The notes under the pieces were generated by a model. The model was not told where the DNA came from. It was given only the letters and a program-made list of their open reading frames with translations, and ran no database searches. Position numbers and translations under genes: made by a program. From Planctomycetales bacterium (GTDB taxonomy: Bacteria > Planctomycetota > Planctomycetia > Isosphaerales > Isosphaeraceae): a stretch of 64,000 nucleotides of DNA. The stretch spans positions 16,280 through 80,279 of the forward strand of contig DAIDKV010000052.1 of NCBI GenBank assembly GCA_027449865.1. Direction: 5' to 3'. Shown piece after piece: positions 63,101-64,000 of the stretch. How positions within the stretch are numbered: the first letter of the stretch is position 1; every line of letters starts with the position of its first letter.

Positions 63101-64000
63101 CCCCAGCGAGAAGATCGGCTGCAGGAGCTGCATGTGCTGCGACGACTGCTTCGGGTCGTCGACCGGGTAGGCGAACCACATCCCGGCGGGCCCGAGGAAC
63201 TGCTCGACGTTGTGGCCGTAGCGCTCGAGCATGGCGTCCTGGAAGTAGAGGGGCATGTGGCAGGTGGCCGCGGCGCTCCAGTACTTGCGTTGGGGGCTCC
63301 AGTCGCGAGGGGCGAGCGGAACCCAGTCCTCGGGAACGGGAATGGCCTTGATCGGCCGGGCCTCGGCAGGGCTGGGGGCTCGGGCGATATCGTACTGGGT
63401 CTGGGTCTGAAGATTGGAGGAGTTGCCTCGGCCATTGCCGTTCTCGCCTCCGTTGGCGTTCTCGCCCATCCCGCGAGGACGGGCCGGAGACTGCTGGCTG
63501 CGGAGCATCTCCTCGCGTTCGAGGCGGGCGATCGCCTCGGTGATCCTCCGCTGGTCGCCGGGCCTGAGCGCTAGGTTGGCCGCCTGTCGCTCGGGGATCG
63601 AGGTCGATTCGTCGGCCGTCAAGGGCCGGGCTGGAGCCGCCGCGGGCGCGGGGTCCGGCAACGGCTCGGACCGAGGATCCGACGCGGCAGGTGCCGCCTG
63701 GGCAGGCGCCGCCTGGGTCGGGGTCTGGGGCTGCTCGGCCGGCATCGCGGTCTGAGGAGTCTCGCCGGCGGGAAGCTCGGGCGCGGGGGCGGGAGCCGGC
63801 ACGGGGACCGGCGCGCCAGACTCCGACGGATCAACGGCCGGCGCGGGAGCAGGCGCCGGCGCGGGACTCGGCTCGGGAGTGGGGGTTGGAGCAGGATTGG
63901 GCCGTGGCGCGGCCTCCTCGGGGAGCGGCGGCAGGCTCTCGTCGTCGGGCCGGGCGGCCGAGGGATTCGGAGCGGGCGCCTCGGTCGCGCCGAGCGCGAC
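62933..64000 (-). CDS. Pro/Ala-rich exported protein, 5' end beyond the window
   Basis: The frame is open from the window edge, which it enters reading VALGATEAPAPNP, the likely end of a signal peptide. About 140 residues of Pro/Ala-rich low-complexity linker follow (APTPTPEPSPAPAPAPAPAV), with a helix (RITEAIARLEREEML). The C-terminal domain starts near AIPVPEDWVPLAPRDW, with CHMPLYFQDAMLERYGHN, and ends WLPLTGYGPPLRGNRY. This type of C-terminal region occurs in exported planctomycete proteins of unknown function. The GTG at 63802 is only an internal start. It overlaps the permease gene's 3' end. Confidence 0.75.
   Translation of the reverse strand, partial: VALGATEAPAPNPSAARPDDESLPPLPEEAAPRPNPAPTPTPEPSPAPAPAPAPAVDPSESGAPVPVPAPAPAPELPAGETPQTAMPAEQPQTPTQAAPAQAAPAASDPRSEPLPDPAPAAAPARPLTADESTSIPERQAANLALRPGDQRRITEAIARLEREEMLRSQQSPARPRGMGENANGGENGNGRGNSSNLQTQTQYDIARAPSPAEARPIKAIPVPEDWVPLAPRDWSPQRKYWSAAATCHMPLYFQDAMLERYGHNVEQFLGPAGMWFAYPVDDPKQSSQHMQLLQPIFSLGLFAFQIGVWPYTAIMDPPWEAQYDLGYYRPGDTVPIDVIWLPLTGYGPPLRGNRY

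Overview
The window is 64 kb of high-GC DNA (close to 68% by eye) from a planctomycete, most likely of the Isosphaeraceae/Gemmatales group. The evidence is the gene content: five DUF1559 pseudopilin-like proteins, an N-terminal LEPR-XLL motif, PEP-CTERM tails, an ECF sigma factor fused to exported carboxypeptidase-regulatory-like domains, a sulfatase, a Gfo/Idh/MocA oxidoreductase next to a DUF1080 protein, DUF1573 proteins, and two kinds of dispersed intergenic repeat (the paired ccacgaaaaacacgaa element and the GQAFQPD element). No rRNA, tRNA, CRISPR array or insertion sequence was seen.

Layout. 1-2857: a trypsin-like protease that has lost its catalytic His and Asp (cut by the window edge), then an anti-sigma/ECF sigma pair. 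3090-7800: a DUF104-like/PIN toxin-antitoxin pair, a double GNAT acetyltransferase, PhoU and a sulfatase. 8585-13968: a gene remnant, a CBM2-CBM2-Calx-beta-cadherin-like-GH18 secreted protein, a double universal stress protein, a polysaccharide deacetylase and a VOC protein. 14120-14551: a PEP-CTERM gene lacking its 5' end. 15119-23539: a compact biosynthetic locus made of cytochrome P450, fatty acyl-AMP ligase (FAAL), acyl-CoA dehydrogenase, acyl carrier protein and a condensation-carrier-thioesterase (C-T-TE) protein with no adenylation domain. It should activate a fatty acid, load it on the carrier, desaturate and/or hydroxylate it, then condense it with an unidentified amine or alcohol and release it.

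23815-29189: a group of exported proteins. It holds a DUF1573 gene frameshifted at a C8 tract, a Cys-rich small exported protein interrupted by an in-frame TGA, a LolA-like membrane-anchored protein, a periplasm-facing C39-type cysteine peptidase, a second DUF1573 lipoprotein and a DUF1559 pseudopilin. The last four form a tight operon. 29211-42612: DUF418 membrane protein, DsrE protein, SnoaL-like protein, an alpha/beta hydrolase without its nucleophile, the sigma-factor fusion, Gfo/Idh/MocA plus a double DUF1080 protein, a DUF433/DUF5615 toxin-antitoxin pair with a frameshifted toxin, an M2 peptidase and a small exported protein.

42776-52438: two tandem paralogous VWA proteins, two DUF1559 genes, a divergent Cys-rich exported protein, and a cobalamin riboswitch with a recognisable promoter in front of a DUF1559 gene and a DUF4465 PEP-CTERM gene. 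52456-64000: a malate/lactate dehydrogenase-family enzyme with L-2-hydroxyglutarate oxidase, beta-carbonic anhydrase, a hybrid 7TM histidine kinase, a large exported glycoside hydrolase, an ABC-2-type permease, and a Pro/Ala-rich exported protein cut by the window end.

The most interesting parts are the A-domain-less FAAL/C-T-TE cluster, the C39/Cys-rich/DUF1573/DUF1559 locus, and the B12-riboswitch DUF1559-DUF4465 unit. All starts, domain calls and motif statements come from reading the sequence; no database search was run.
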